Shown: positions 15,129-23,935 of the stretch, one piece after another
Position numbering within the stretch: position 1 is the first letter of the stretch
How the letters are laid out: every line of letters starts with the position of its first letter
Assembly: GCF_001695575.1 (NCBI RefSeq)
Contig: NZ_LUAX01000007.1
Location: 1,674,001-1,738,000, forward strand
Source of the DNA: Vibrio europaeus
GTDB lineage: Bacteria > Pseudomonadota > Gammaproteobacteria > Enterobacterales > Vibrionaceae
Direction of reading: 5' to 3'
Length of the DNA: 64,000 nt
Notes under the pieces: generated by a model
What the model was told of the DNA's origin: nothing
The model's input: only the letters and a program-made list of their open reading frames with translations
Databases searched by the model: none
Translations under genes and position numbers: made by a program

Positions 15129-17614
15129 AGATGACAAGACGAGCGTTTGTTAAGGCAAACGCAGCAGCATCAGCGGCAGCAGTTGCGGGCATCACCTTGC
15201 CAGCATCTGCTACGAATCTGATCGCTAGCTCAGACCAAACTAAAATCACATGGGACAAAGCACCTTGTCGTTTCTGTGGTACTGGCTGTTCAGTTCTTGT
15301 AGGTACGCAAAACGGCAAAGTTGTTGCGACACAAGGTGACCCTGAAGCACCTGTCAACAAAGGACTAAACTGTATCAAGGGCTACTTCCTGTCTAAAATC
15401 ATGTACGGTCAAGACCGCTTGACTCAGCCACTGCTTCGTATGAGAGATGGCAAGTACGATAAAGACGGTGACTTCACTCCAGTTTCTTGGGATGTCGCTT
15501 TTGACACTATGGCTGACAAGTGGAAAGAAGCACTTAAGAAGCAAGGTCCTTCTGGCGTTGGTATGTTTGGTTCAGGCCAATGGACGGTAATGGAAGGTTA
15601 TGCTGCTGCTAAAATGATGAAAGCAGGCTTCCGTTCAAACAACATCGACCCTAACGCACGTCACTGTATGGCATCTGCGGTAGGTGCTTTCATGCGTACG
15701 TTCGGTATCGATGAGCCGATGGGTTGTTACGATGACTTCGAAAATGCAGATTCGTTTGTACTTTGGGGTTCTAACATGGCAGAAATGCACCCAGTACTTT
15801 GGACTCGTATTACTGACCGCCGTTTAAGCCACCCTCATGTTAAGGTAAACGTACTTTCTACGTACTACCACCGCTCTTTTGAATTGGCTGACGAAGGCTA
15901 CATTTTCGAACCGCAAACAGACTTGGCAATCGCTAACTTCATTGCGAATTACATCATTGAGAATGATGCAGTTAACTGGGACTTCGTTAACAAGCACACC
16001 AACTTCAAACAAACCGCAACCGACATCGGTTATGGCCTACGTGACGATGACCCACTACAAAAGGCAGCGGCGAACCCGAACTCAGGTAAAATGTCTTCAA
16101 TCTCTTTTGAAGAGTACAAAAAGTCTGTTGCACCTTACACTCTAGAAAAAGCATCTGAAATGTCAGGTGTGTCTAAAGAGAAGCTGGTCGAACTTGCTAA
16201 GCAATATGCCGATCCAGACACTAAAGTTATGTCTCTTTGGACTATGGGTATGAACCAACATACTCGTGGCGTGTGGATGAATAGCTTGATTTACAACATC
16301 CACCTACTAACAGGTAAAATCTCGACACCGGGTAACAGCCCATTCTCGCTAACTGGTCAGCCATCAGCTTGTGGTACTGCTCGTGAAGTAGGTACATTTG
16401 CTCACCGCCTACCTGCAGATATGGTCGTCGCTAACCCTAAACACCGTAAGATCGCTGAAGGTATTTGGAACATCCCTGATGGTGTTATTCCACCTAAACC
16501 TGGCTACCACGCGGTACTTCAAGACCGTATGCTCAAAGACGGTAAGCTTAACGCTTACTGGGTAATGTGTAACAACAACATGCAAGCGGGTCCAAACATC
16601 AATGGCGAGCGTTTGCCGGGGTACCGTAACCCAGAAAACTTTATCGTTTGTTCTGACCCATACCCAACCGCGACAGCACAAGCTGCTGACTTAGTCCTTC
16701 CAACAGCAATGTGGATTGAAAAAGAAGGTGCTTACGGTAACGCCGAGCGTCGTACTCAAGCTTGGTATCAACAAGTAGGTACTGTCGGCGAGGCGAAGTC
16801 TGACTTATGGCAAGTCATGGAGTTCTCTAAGCGCTTCAAAATGGAAGAAGTTTGGACCGAAGAACAACTCGCTATGGCGCCTCAGTACCGTGGTAAAACC
16901 ATGTATGACATGCTATTCGCAAACGGCGTTATCAACAAATACCCTATCGAAGAAGCACGTGAGCTTAACGACGATGCACACCACTTTGGCTACTACGTTC
17001 AAAAAGGTTTGTTCGAAGAGTACGCAGAGTTTGGTCGCGGCCACGGTCACGACTTGGCACCATATGACGTTTACCACCAAGTTCGTGGTCTTCGCTGGCC
17101 AGTTGTTGATGGTAAAGAGACGCTTTGGCGCTACAAAGAGGGCTCAGATCCATATGCGAAAGCGGGCTCTGGTTGGGACTTCTACGGTAAGCCAGATGGT
17201 AAAGCGCTCATTATCTCAGCACCTTATGAAGCTCCACCGGAAGCACCAGATTCTGAGTACGATATGTGGCTATGTACTGGCCGTGTTCTTGAGCACTGGC
17301 ATACGGGTACTATGACTCGCCGCGTACCAGAACTTTATAAAGCGGCACCAGATGCAGTGGTTTACATGCACCCTGCTGATGCGAAAGCTCGCGGCGTTCG
17401 TCGTGGAGAAGAAGTTCTTATAGAAAACAAACGTGGTGAAGTTCGTGTCCGCGTAGAAACTCGCGGCCGTAACCGTCCACCTGAAGGCTTGGTATTCGTA
17501 CCATTCTTTGACGCACGTATTCTAATTAACAAGCTGATTCTTGATGCGACTGATCCTCTGTCTAAGCAGACAGACTTTAAGAAGTGTCCAGTTAAGATCA
17601 CTAAGATCGCTTAA
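15125..17614 (+). CDS. napA: Periplasmic nitrate reductase catalytic subunit NapA
   Basis: The 829-residue molybdoenzyme that reduces nitrate to nitrite in the periplasm. It starts with a Tat signal (MTRRAFVKANAAASAAAVAG, twin arginine at residues 4-5). A [4Fe-4S] site follows, CRFCGTGCSVLVG and further on GLNCIKGY. The Mo-coordinating Cys is in ARHCMASAVGAFMRTFG. Bis-MGD binding segments include FVLWGSNMAEMHPVLW, TGKISTPGNSPFSLTGQPSACG, CSDPYPTATAQAADLVLPTAMW and the C-terminal molydopterin dinucleotide barrel (CTGRVLEHWHTGTMTRR). Length and all key residues are normal. It is the centre of the nap operon, translationally coupled to napD and followed 72 nt later by napB. Confidence 0.98.
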   Translation: MKMTRRAFVKANAAASAAAVAGITLPASATNLIASSDQTKITWDKAPCRFCGTGCSVLVGTQNGKVVATQGDPEAPVNKGLNCIKGYFLSKIMYGQDRLTQPLLRMRDGKYDKDGDFTPVSWDVAFDTMADKWKEALKKQGPSGVGMFGSGQWTVMEGYAAAKMMKAGFRSNNIDPNARHCMASAVGAFMRTFGIDEPMGCYDDFENADSFVLWGSNMAEMHPVLWTRITDRRLSHPHVKVNVLSTYYHRSFELADEGYIFEPQTDLAIANFIANYIIENDAVNWDFVNKHTNFKQTATDIGYGLRDDDPLQKAAANPNSGKMSSISFEEYKKSVAPYTLEKASEMSGVSKEKLVELAKQYADPDTKVMSLWTMGMNQHTRGVWMNSLIYNIHLLTGKISTPGNSPFSLTGQPSACGTAREVGTFAHRLPADMVVANPKHRKIAEGIWNIPDGVIPPKPGYHAVLQDRMLKDGKLNAYWVMCNNNMQAGPNINGERLPGYRNPENFIVCSDPYPTATAQAADLVLPTAMWIEKEGAYGNAERRTQAWYQQVGTVGEAKSDLWQVMEFSKRFKMEEVWTEEQLAMAPQYRGKTMYDMLFANGVINKYPIEEARELNDDAHHFGYYVQKGLFEEYAEFGRGHGHDLAPYDVYHQVRGLRWPVVDGKETLWRYKEGSDPYAKAGSGWDFYGKPDGKALIISAPYEAPPEAPDSEYDMWLCTGRVLEHWHTGTMTRRVPELYKAAPDAVVYMHPADAKARGVRRGEEVLIENKRGEVRVRVETRGRNRPPEGLVFVPFFDARILINKLILDATDPLSKQTDFKKCPVKITKIA

Positions 17615-17686
17615 TTATGAATGCTCTGGCTGCCCTATTCAGGGCGGTCAGAATCAAGAATTTAGCCATTAGGCGGAGAATGAATA

Positions 17687-18142
17687 ATGAAAAAATTTCT
17701 AATTGCACTGTTATCGGTAGGTGCTCTAGTAAGTGGCGTTGCAGTAGCTGAACTCGAAAACCCAGGTGGTATTGGCGGTCTAGAGTCATTACGTGGGGCA
17801 AGTGAACTTGAAGCAACACGTACAGCTGATGACTTTAAAAAGTTCCCACGTGAGCAAGTTTTAGAGAGTAGCTTTGTTTACCAGCCACCTCTAATTCCAC
17901 ATAACATTCGTAGCTATGAAGTATCGTTGAATGCGAACAAATGTCTATCGTGCCACAGTTGGAAAAATGCGAAAGAGATGGGCGCAACGAAGATCAGTGT
18001 AACCCACTATGTTAACCGTGAAGACGCGGTTCTTGCAGATATGTCTCCTCGTCGTTACTTCTGTCTTCAGTGTCACGTTCCTCAAGCAAACGCGAAACCT
18101 TTAATCGAGAACGATTTCAAGAGTGTAGACGCGCTTAAGTAA
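17687..18142 (+). CDS. napB: Periplasmic diheme cytochrome NapB
   Basis: A 151-residue electron-transfer subunit of the nitrate reductase. A Sec signal peptide (MKKFLIALLSVGALVSGVAVA) leads into a mature part with two haem c sites, CLSCHSW and CLQCHVP. The NapB landmarks PPLIPHNI and VNRED are present. It takes electrons from NapC and passes them to NapA. The 72-nt space from napA contains a Shine-Dalgarno (GGCGGAGAATGAAT) but no terminator, so it stays in the operon. Confidence 0.96.
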   Translation: MKKFLIALLSVGALVSGVAVAELENPGGIGGLESLRGASELEATRTADDFKKFPREQVLESSFVYQPPLIPHNIRSYEVSLNANKCLSCHSWKNAKEMGATKISVTHYVNREDAVLADMSPRRYFCLQCHVPQANAKPLIENDFKSVDALK

Positions 18143-18168
18143 TCACGTGAGTAAATAAGAGGTTATCT

Positions 18169-18747
18169 ATGAAATTATTGAAAGCGTTTTGGAAGCGGTT
18201 GGCAAGCCCGAGTAAAGCAGCAGTAGGTGTGGTTTTATTCATGGGTTTCGCTGGCGGTCTTCTATTCTGGGGCGCGTTTAACACCGGTATGGAAGCGACC
18301 AACTCTGAAGAGTTTTGTTCAGGTTGTCACGCACCTATCGTTGCGGAAATTCAAGAAACGGTGCACTACTCTAACCGTTCTGGCGTACGAGCTATTTGTT
18401 CAGACTGTCACGTACCGCACGAATGGACAGATAAAATCGTTCGTAAAGTTCAAGCATCTAAAGAACTGTTTGCACACTTTGTGACTAAGACGATTGATAC
18501 GCCAGAGAAATTCCAAGAGCGCCGTGCTCACCTTGCTGAACGCGAGTGGGCGCGCTTGAAGAAAAATGACTCTCTAGAATGTCGAAACTGTCACCAGTTC
18601 GAATACATGGACTTCTCCGAGCAAGGCTCTAGAAGTGCTAAGCAGCACTCTACTGCGTTGGCTTCTGGTGAGAAAACCTGTGTGGACTGTCACAAAGGTA
18701 TCGCCCATAAACTCCCTGATATGCATGGCATTGAAGGCTGGCAATAG
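18169..18747 (+). CDS. napC: Membrane-anchored tetraheme quinol dehydrogenase NapC
   Basis: A NapC/NirT-family cytochrome of 192 residues. One N-terminal transmembrane anchor (AAVGVVLFMGFAGGLLFWGAF) holds a periplasmic domain with four CxxCH haem sites: CSGCH, CSDCH, CRNCH and CVDCH. It oxidises menaquinol or ubiquinol and feeds NapB-NapA. Vibrio nap operons lack the NapGH pair of E. coli, and none is present here, so NapC is the only quinol route visible. It is 26 nt after napB and 12 nt before the small membrane gene. Confidence 0.96.
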   Translation: MKLLKAFWKRLASPSKAAVGVVLFMGFAGGLLFWGAFNTGMEATNSEEFCSGCHAPIVAEIQETVHYSNRSGVRAICSDCHVPHEWTDKIVRKVQASKELFAHFVTKTIDTPEKFQERRAHLAEREWARLKKNDSLECRNCHQFEYMDFSEQGSRSAKQHSTALASGEKTCVDCHKGIAHKLPDMHGIEGWQ

Positions 18748-18759
18748 GAGCACTGAATA

Positions 18760-18897
18760 ATGAGTACTTTAGAATCTGTTATTTGGCATGTTCTTGGCTA
18801 TAGCGCTATGCCTGTCATCATCTTGTCTGGCTTTGCCGTCGTTGCAGCCGTTTCGGTGTGGTTACTGTCGCTAGGAAAAGATAAAGAGGCTGAGTAG
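18760..18897 (+). CDS. Small nap-operon membrane protein, TIGR02808 type
   Basis: A 45-residue protein read directly from the sequence; it is too short for most gene finders. It begins MSTLESVIWHVLGYSAMPV and has one hydrophobic helix (about residues 17-38) and a charged tail ending KDKEAE. It closely resembles the short TIGR02808 proteins that sit at the end of nap operons in Vibrio and relatives. AATAGGAG ends 9 nt before the ATG. The 12-nt gap after napC makes it the sixth gene of the operon. Function is unknown; a stabilising role for NapC is one possibility (inference). Confidence 0.8.
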   Translation: MSTLESVIWHVLGYSAMPVIILSGFAVVAAVSVWLLSLGKDKEAE

Positions 18898-18911
18898 CCC
18901 TAACAAATATA

Positions 18912-18929
18912 GGGGGAGTGACCTCCCCC
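18912..18929 (+). other. GC-rich hairpin at the end of the nap operon
   Basis: GGGGGAG-TGAC-CTCCCCC forms a perfect 7-bp stem 14 nt after the last nap gene. There is no T tract after it, so it may protect the 3' end of the message rather than terminate. Confidence 0.5.
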
Positions 18930-18970
18930 ATAATATTCGGTTCAATTTTTGCCTATTTTGTATCGAACAT

Positions 18971-19014
18971 AAAAAAGCCACCTTGGTTTTACTAAGGTGG
19001 CTTTCTTCTTTTAG
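18971..19014 (+). terminator. Rho-independent terminator of the nap operon
   Basis: AAAGCCACCTT pairs with AAGGTGGCTTT (18974-19003), followed by TCTTCTTTT. The A-rich left flank could also serve minus-strand transcripts leaving galE. Confidence 0.82.
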
Positions 19015-19020
19015 TTGGTT

Positions 19021-19189
19021 GTTATACCAATCACACCAATTATCTGGTCATTCTTGCTTGTTAAAACCGCTTATAACTGCGTTAAAGATTTTGAAGATAG
19101 AAAAACTAGCTAGCTGCAATCTTTGCCTTGTTCTTAGCGGTTTTTCCTACGCAATTTTCTGAACATCTAATTAATGTGATTGGTATTAC
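19021..19189. repeat. MITE-like palindromic element, 169 bp
   Basis: The terminal inverted repeats are GTTATACCAATCACACCAAT (left, 19021-19040) and the complement of GTAATACCAATCACATTAAT (right, 19170-19189). The interior is itself an imperfect palindrome: AAAACCGCT...AAAGATT on the left pairs with AATCTTT...AGCGGTTTT on the right. No reading frame is present. I recall similar sequences scattered between genes in Vibrio genomes. It lies between the nap terminator and galE, and its right end overlaps the galE stop codon. Confidence 0.75.
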
Positions 19190-20199
19190 TCTGGGTAACC
19201 ATTCGGGTTATTCGATTGCCAACGCCAAGTATCTTCTGTCATTTGCTCTAAACTGCGTACTGCTTGCCAATTTAGGTCTTGTTTCGCTTTGGCAGGATCT
19301 GCCCAACATTCCGCAATGTCGCCCGGTCTGCGTTCTACCACTTTATAAGCAACAGTTTTGCCAGAAGCTTTTTCAAATGCTTTAACCATATCCAGAACAC
19401 TAGATCCGTTGCCTGTTCCCAGGTTATAGATGTGAAGACCTGACCGATTCCCTACTTTGTTTAACGCGGCAATATGCCCATCCGATAGATCCATAACATG
19501 AATGTAATCGCGCACACCCGTGCCATCAGGTGTCGGATAGTCATCCCCAAATACAGATAAACACTCTCTACGTCCTACTGCTACTTGAGAAACAAATGGC
19601 ATTAAGTTGTTTGGAATACCCTGAGGATCTTCCCCTAACTCACCAGATGGGTGTGAACCAACAGGATTAAAGTAGCGCAGCAAGGTGATGCTCCAATCTG
19701 GGTTAGCCTTCTGGAAGTCGGTCAAGCACTCTTCCACCATAAGCTTACTGCGACCATAAGGATTGGTTGCGCTTGTCGGAAAGTCTTCACGAATAGGTAC
19801 TGAAGCAGGGTCGCCATATACCGTTGCAGAAGATGAAAAAACCAAAGTTTTGACATTCGCTTCACGCATTGCGCTAACAAGCACTAAGGTTCCGTTGACA
19901 TTGTTGTCGTAATACTCAAGAGGCAACTCTACTGATTCACCTACTGCTTTTAAACCAGCAAAATGAATGACGGCGCCTATGTCATGGTTTTGCAAGACAT
20001 CGACAAGGGGTTGCTTGTTGCGAATATCGCCTTCGATAAACTCTGGTCTAATTCCTGTGACTTTCTCGATTCGGTCTAATACCGATTGCTTACTATTGTA
20101 GAGATTGTCGAAAATGACAGGAGTCATCCCCGCTGCAATCATCTGAATACATGTGTGGCTGCCTATGTAACCCATTCCACCAGTTACTAAAACTTTCAT
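19186..20199 (-). CDS. galE: UDP-glucose 4-epimerase GalE
   Basis: This 337-residue short-chain dehydrogenase-like epimerase interconverts UDP-glucose and UDP-galactose. The NAD-binding motif is VTGGMGYIGSHT at the N-terminus. The catalytic Ser/Thr (VFSSSATVYGDP) and YGRSK (Tyr-x3-Lys) follow. The substrate loop RYFNPVGSHPSGELGEDP is normal, as is RDYIHVMDLSDGH. The protein ends NPNGYPE, and the stop codon falls inside the right terminal repeat of the adjacent MITE-like element, so the last base triplet is supplied by that element. No other gal gene is nearby. A GGDEF gene lies 61 nt upstream on the same strand; co-transcription is possible. Confidence 0.96.
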   Translation of the reverse strand: MKVLVTGGMGYIGSHTCIQMIAAGMTPVIFDNLYNSKQSVLDRIEKVTGIRPEFIEGDIRNKQPLVDVLQNHDIGAVIHFAGLKAVGESVELPLEYYDNNVNGTLVLVSAMREANVKTLVFSSSATVYGDPASVPIREDFPTSATNPYGRSKLMVEECLTDFQKANPDWSITLLRYFNPVGSHPSGELGEDPQGIPNNLMPFVSQVAVGRRECLSVFGDDYPTPDGTGVRDYIHVMDLSDGHIAALNKVGNRSGLHIYNLGTGNGSSVLDMVKAFEKASGKTVAYKVVERRPGDIAECWADPAKAKQDLNWQAVRSLEQMTEDTWRWQSNNPNGYPE

Positions 20200-20260
20200 G
20201 TCGCTAACCTTTTAAAAACATGCTCTTATGCTAATTCAAAACAAGTCTCAACCAAAGGGA

Positions 20261-22258
20261 CTAAGTGACTTTTGTTTCGTTTTTCTCAAGATGGATAACA
20301 TATTGCCCCTTTCCACTTGTTTTTGCATGATACATAGCGGTGTCTGCGGCTTTCAATAATTTATCAGTATCGACATCTTGGCACTCGGTATACTGAACGC
20401 CGACGCTGGCACCTACCTTTAATACATCGCCTTTGTAATCAATGGGCTTCTCTAAGTACTCAATGATCATACATGCTAACGAGTCCGCGGATTTTGGATT
20501 GATGCAATTTGTTACTACAACGAACTCATCACCAGAAAGTCGAGCCACGATATCATTGTCATCAGTCATTGAAGCAAGTCGTTTTGCGACCTGCTTCAAT
20601 ACTTCGTCACCAGCATCGTGGCCGTAAGTGTCATTTACCAACTTAAATCCATCGAGATCAATATAGAACAGCGCTAATCCACAGCAACTTCGTCGCTCAG
20701 ATCTAAGCATAGCTTCAAGTACTCGGTAGAGCTCCGTTCTATTCGCCAATCCAGTGAGAGAGTCATGATGTGCCAAGTAATCGAGCCTTTCCATTTCTTT
20801 ATCGCTTGAAAGATCACTCAGCAAATAAACGAAATCATACTCATCTTGATTCTCACTGCTCGCAATTCGCGATACTTTGACAAATAGGGGGACTTTTTTA
20901 TGCCCTAGCTTATGACTCTCCCATACTTCACCTTGCCATTGACCATGTTCATTAACTGACTGCTTAATCGTAGGCATTAGAGATTTAAACTGTTGCCAGT
21001 CGAATATCTCATCAGGTCGTTTTCCTAATAGAGCCTGTTGAGAGTGACCGAGAAGCCTCGATACCGCAGGGTTTACCATAGTAATCGTATCGCATGGATC
21101 AGTGACGATGAGTCCGTCCTGGCTGTTCTCAAATACGCCCGCTGCGAGTCTCTGCCTGCGCTGAGCGGCTTCTGCTTCAGTCACATCTTGAATGGCGAAC
21201 AGCACTTGTCCTTCCTTGCTCAGTCGAGTGGCCGTCATACTTAACAGTTGGTGGTTACCAAACACATCTTTGACCCACAGCTGTCTGTCTATAATCTCAG
21301 CATCCTTTGTCATCGCTTCCGCAATGATGAACTGACCACTTACCCCGAGTAATTCAATAAGTAATGAACCTTTCAAATACCCTGGCGTTCGACGGAAAAT
21401 AGCACAGGTTGCCGCATTAAAATGGACCACTTCCCCGTTGGCATTTAACACCACCAAGGCGTGTTTCACCGTCTCAACTACTTCGTCAGCAAATGACTTT
21501 TCTTGTTCTAGTTTTTTCAGTGTATTGGTGACTTGCTTATCTCGCTCTTTCAGCCTTTCTAGCATGGTGTTGAACGCTTGTATCAACCCGCCTATCTCGT
21601 CATCTGCCACATGTTTGATGTTAAGTGTTTCGCGCTTATTCTCTATGTACGACCAAATTCCAGAGCTCAGCCGATAAACTGGTTTGATAATGTACATCTC
21701 TACCATCAGGTAGAGTACAAGTGCTGACACGGCGAGTAGCAATAGATAGTTGATACTGTTAGACATTGCATCCACGTAAATAGCGTTAAGTGATTGTTTA
21801 GATAGCGTAATACGCAAATGAGCAATCACATCTGAATTACTTTTAACGGGGACCAATAAGAAGATGTGCTCATCACTTATGGCATAGCGATGATGGCGGA
21901 TCTCCTCACGCTGCTTTTCTGTTGGAACGGGTGCGATCGCACCCTGCTTTTCATACATTGCGAACAGTTGGCCATTGGTCATGTAGAGTTTTACACGCAC
22001 GACATCTTCATCGGCTGAAAATGCAACCAGTATTCTTTCTGCCGTCTTTTTATCACCAGCAAGAATGACAGTCTGAAGGCTGTGCGCGACACCTGTTGCC
22101 AAGACATCAGCTCGATTTAGGAGGTTGTCTTTTTGAGTGAGATAGGACTGAAGCAAGGAGTAACCTTGAGAAAAGACAAAAACAATCCCAGTAAAAACAA
22201 CTATTGGTACAAATAGCTTACTCTTTAGAGATAAATGACTAAATGATATCAATCTCAC
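20261..22258 (-). CDS. Membrane sensor diguanylate cyclase (HAMP-PAS-PAS-GGDEF)
   Basis: This 665-residue protein has TM1 at about 13-33, a periplasmic sensor region with a second membrane segment near 170-190, HAMP, a coiled coil, two PAS domains (ALVVLNANGEVVHFNAATCAIF and GLIVTDPCDTITMVNPAVSRLL) and a C-terminal GGDEF domain. The active site reads ARLSGDEFVVV, an SGDEF variant that is usually active. The inhibitory I-site RxxD that should sit five residues before it is DDND, so product inhibition is probably lost. Substrate elements DSLTGLANR and DLDGFKLVNDTYGHDAGD are intact. The predicted product is c-di-GMP; the signal is unknown. It lies upstream of galE on the same strand. Confidence 0.88.
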   Translation of the reverse strand: MRLISFSHLSLKSKLFVPIVVFTGIVFVFSQGYSLLQSYLTQKDNLLNRADVLATGVAHSLQTVILAGDKKTAERILVAFSADEDVVRVKLYMTNGQLFAMYEKQGAIAPVPTEKQREEIRHHRYAISDEHIFLLVPVKSNSDVIAHLRITLSKQSLNAIYVDAMSNSINYLLLLAVSALVLYLMVEMYIIKPVYRLSSGIWSYIENKRETLNIKHVADDEIGGLIQAFNTMLERLKERDKQVTNTLKKLEQEKSFADEVVETVKHALVVLNANGEVVHFNAATCAIFRRTPGYLKGSLLIELLGVSGQFIIAEAMTKDAEIIDRQLWVKDVFGNHQLLSMTATRLSKEGQVLFAIQDVTEAEAAQRRQRLAAGVFENSQDGLIVTDPCDTITMVNPAVSRLLGHSQQALLGKRPDEIFDWQQFKSLMPTIKQSVNEHGQWQGEVWESHKLGHKKVPLFVKVSRIASSENQDEYDFVYLLSDLSSDKEMERLDYLAHHDSLTGLANRTELYRVLEAMLRSERRSCCGLALFYIDLDGFKLVNDTYGHDAGDEVLKQVAKRLASMTDDNDIVARLSGDEFVVVTNCINPKSADSLACMIIEYLEKPIDYKGDVLKVGASVGVQYTECQDVDTDKLLKAADTAMYHAKTSGKGQYVIHLEKNETKVT

Positions 22259-22475
22259 TCCTATACTACTGACGATTAGAAAATGTGCATAGTTATATTG
22301 TTATAGCTATCTTGTAGCGATTACTCTCTACAAACGATAGACACTTAGTTCAGGGATAGCGCAGCGATTTGACCTGTTTTTATTAATTATTCACCAAATA
22401 ATGAGTTTGATCACTGTTTAGCAAAAGTAATTGAAACATCTTAGTAAATGATTTAATTAAGGAAATTATTCGTCA

Positions 22476-23231
22476 ATGGAAAAACGTTCGATCTGTCTTA
22501 ATTGTGATATGGGTGAAAGCTTCGGTGCATGGAAAATGGGTAACGATGAGTCTGTGATGCCTCATATCCACATGGCAAATATCGCTTGCGGGTTTCACGC
22601 CTCCGATCCGCAAGTAATGAATGAGACGATAAAACTAGCGATCAAACACGATGTTCAAATTGGCGCTCATCCTAGCTACCCCGATCTACAAGGTTTTGGT
22701 CGGCGCAGTATGGTTTTGTCTCCTAATGAAATCACCAATATGTTGATTTATCAGATCGGCGCCATCAAGGGGCTCGCAGATAGCCACAACAAAGACCTTA
22801 GCTATGTGAAACCTCATGGCGCGCTCTACAATGATATGCTGAAAGACCTTTCTATTTTCGAATCAGTCGTCGACGCCGCCTCAAGCTTTGGTTTACCACT
22901 AATGACTCTTGCCGTTGCTGATACCCAACCCTACCTTGATATCGCCGATCGCTACGACGTCCCCCTGCTTTTCGAAGCGTTTGCAGACCGCAGTTATCTC
23001 GCCAATGGATTCTTAGCTCCGCGTGGACAAGACAAAGCGGTGTTAACCAATCACGAAGATATTTTGAATCAGGTCTTACAAATAGCACGTTACGGCAAAG
23101 TCCGTACTATTGATGGATTTTCAATTGCACTTGAGGCCGATACCCTATGCGTTCACGGTGATAATCTAGAAGGCGTCGCCATGATTAAACAGATTCGGTC
23201 GCTGCTTGATAAGGAGAGTCACAGTACATGA
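22476..23231 (+). CDS. pxpA: 5-oxoprolinase subunit A (LamB/YcsF family)
   Basis: The 251-residue first subunit of the ATP-dependent 5-oxoprolinase PxpABC, which opens the pyroglutamate ring to glutamate. The family pattern is complete: LNCDMGESFGAWKMGND, HIANIACGFHASDP-like MANIACGFHASDP, VQIGAHPSYPDLQGFGRR, YVKPHGALYN, FADRSYLANGFLAPRGQ and TLCVHGDN. Start: ATG 22476 follows TTAAGGAAATTATTCGTCA. It overlaps pxpB by 4 nt (ATGA). The operon is complete as pxpA-pxpB-pxpC and removes 5-oxoproline formed by spontaneous cyclisation of glutamine and glutamate. Confidence 0.95.
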   Translation: MEKRSICLNCDMGESFGAWKMGNDESVMPHIHMANIACGFHASDPQVMNETIKLAIKHDVQIGAHPSYPDLQGFGRRSMVLSPNEITNMLIYQIGAIKGLADSHNKDLSYVKPHGALYNDMLKDLSIFESVVDAASSFGLPLMTLAVADTQPYLDIADRYDVPLLFEAFADRSYLANGFLAPRGQDKAVLTNHEDILNQVLQIARYGKVRTIDGFSIALEADTLCVHGDNLEGVAMIKQIRSLLDKESHST

Positions 23232-23935
23232 TCATAGATACCTCTATTGACCCTGTTGCCGAGTGTTCGATTTTAATTCGCTTTCACAGCGATCCCAACG
23301 ACCATCTTTCTTGGGTAATTGGCGAGATTAGTCATTATCTCAACAATCAACTCGGAGCGTGGGTAATGAATGTTACCCCTTCATTTGACTCAATACTTGT
23401 TGACTACCTTCCACATCGTATATCTATTTTCGAGTTTGTCCCCTACCTAGAGAAATTAGTTACCCAAGCCCTACTTAACATGCCAGAAGCGCACGTTGCT
23501 GAAGTCATTGAGTTGCCCGTCTATTACGATCTTTCCGTCGGTCCCGACCTCAAACAATACTTAGATTCCGGTCAATCTTTAGAATCCGTGGTTAAAGTGC
23601 ATTCACAAACTGAATACACTGTTGGCGCAATTGGATTTACTGCGGGATTTGCCTTTCTTTCTGAAGTTGATGAAACAATAAGACGACCTAGAAAGCCAAC
23701 GCCAAGAGTACTAGTCCCTAAAGGTAGTGTGGCCATCGCCAACAATCAAACTGCGGTATATCCATGTGAAACTCCGGGCGGCTGGAATATCATAGGCAAT
23801 TGCCCTATTGAGCTTTATCACCCAACAAGCTCAAAAATTCTGCCCTTCACTATTGGCACCAAAATTAAGTTCACAGCGATAAGTAAGAAAGAGTTTTTAG
23901 CGCTTGGCGGACAGATCAATAAGGGTTGGCAATGA
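23228..23935 (+). CDS. pxpB: 5-oxoprolinase subunit B (KipI family)
   Basis: A 235-residue protein of the KipI/PxpB family, the partner of PxpC in the ATP-dependent step of 5-oxoproline cleavage. The cyclophilin-like C-terminal half is recognisable from PVYYDLSVGPDL, YTVGAIGFTAGFAFLSEVD, RPRKPTPRVLVPKGSVAIAN and QTAVYPCETPGGWNIIGNCPIELY. It starts at ATG 23228 within the end of pxpA, and its stop overlaps the pxpC start (ATGA), so all three subunits are translationally coupled. It is slightly longer than B. subtilis KipI and shows nothing unusual. Confidence 0.94.
   Translation: MIIDTSIDPVAECSILIRFHSDPNDHLSWVIGEISHYLNNQLGAWVMNVTPSFDSILVDYLPHRISIFEFVPYLEKLVTQALLNMPEAHVAEVIELPVYYDLSVGPDLKQYLDSGQSLESVVKVHSQTEYTVGAIGFTAGFAFLSEVDETIRRPRKPTPRVLVPKGSVAIANNQTAVYPCETPGGWNIIGNCPIELYHPTSSKILPFTIGTKIKFTAISKKEFLALGGQINKGWQ

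Noticed and set aside
19128..19385. Open frame of 85 codons on the plus strand
   Set aside because: It begins inside the MITE-like repeat and continues antisense to galE.
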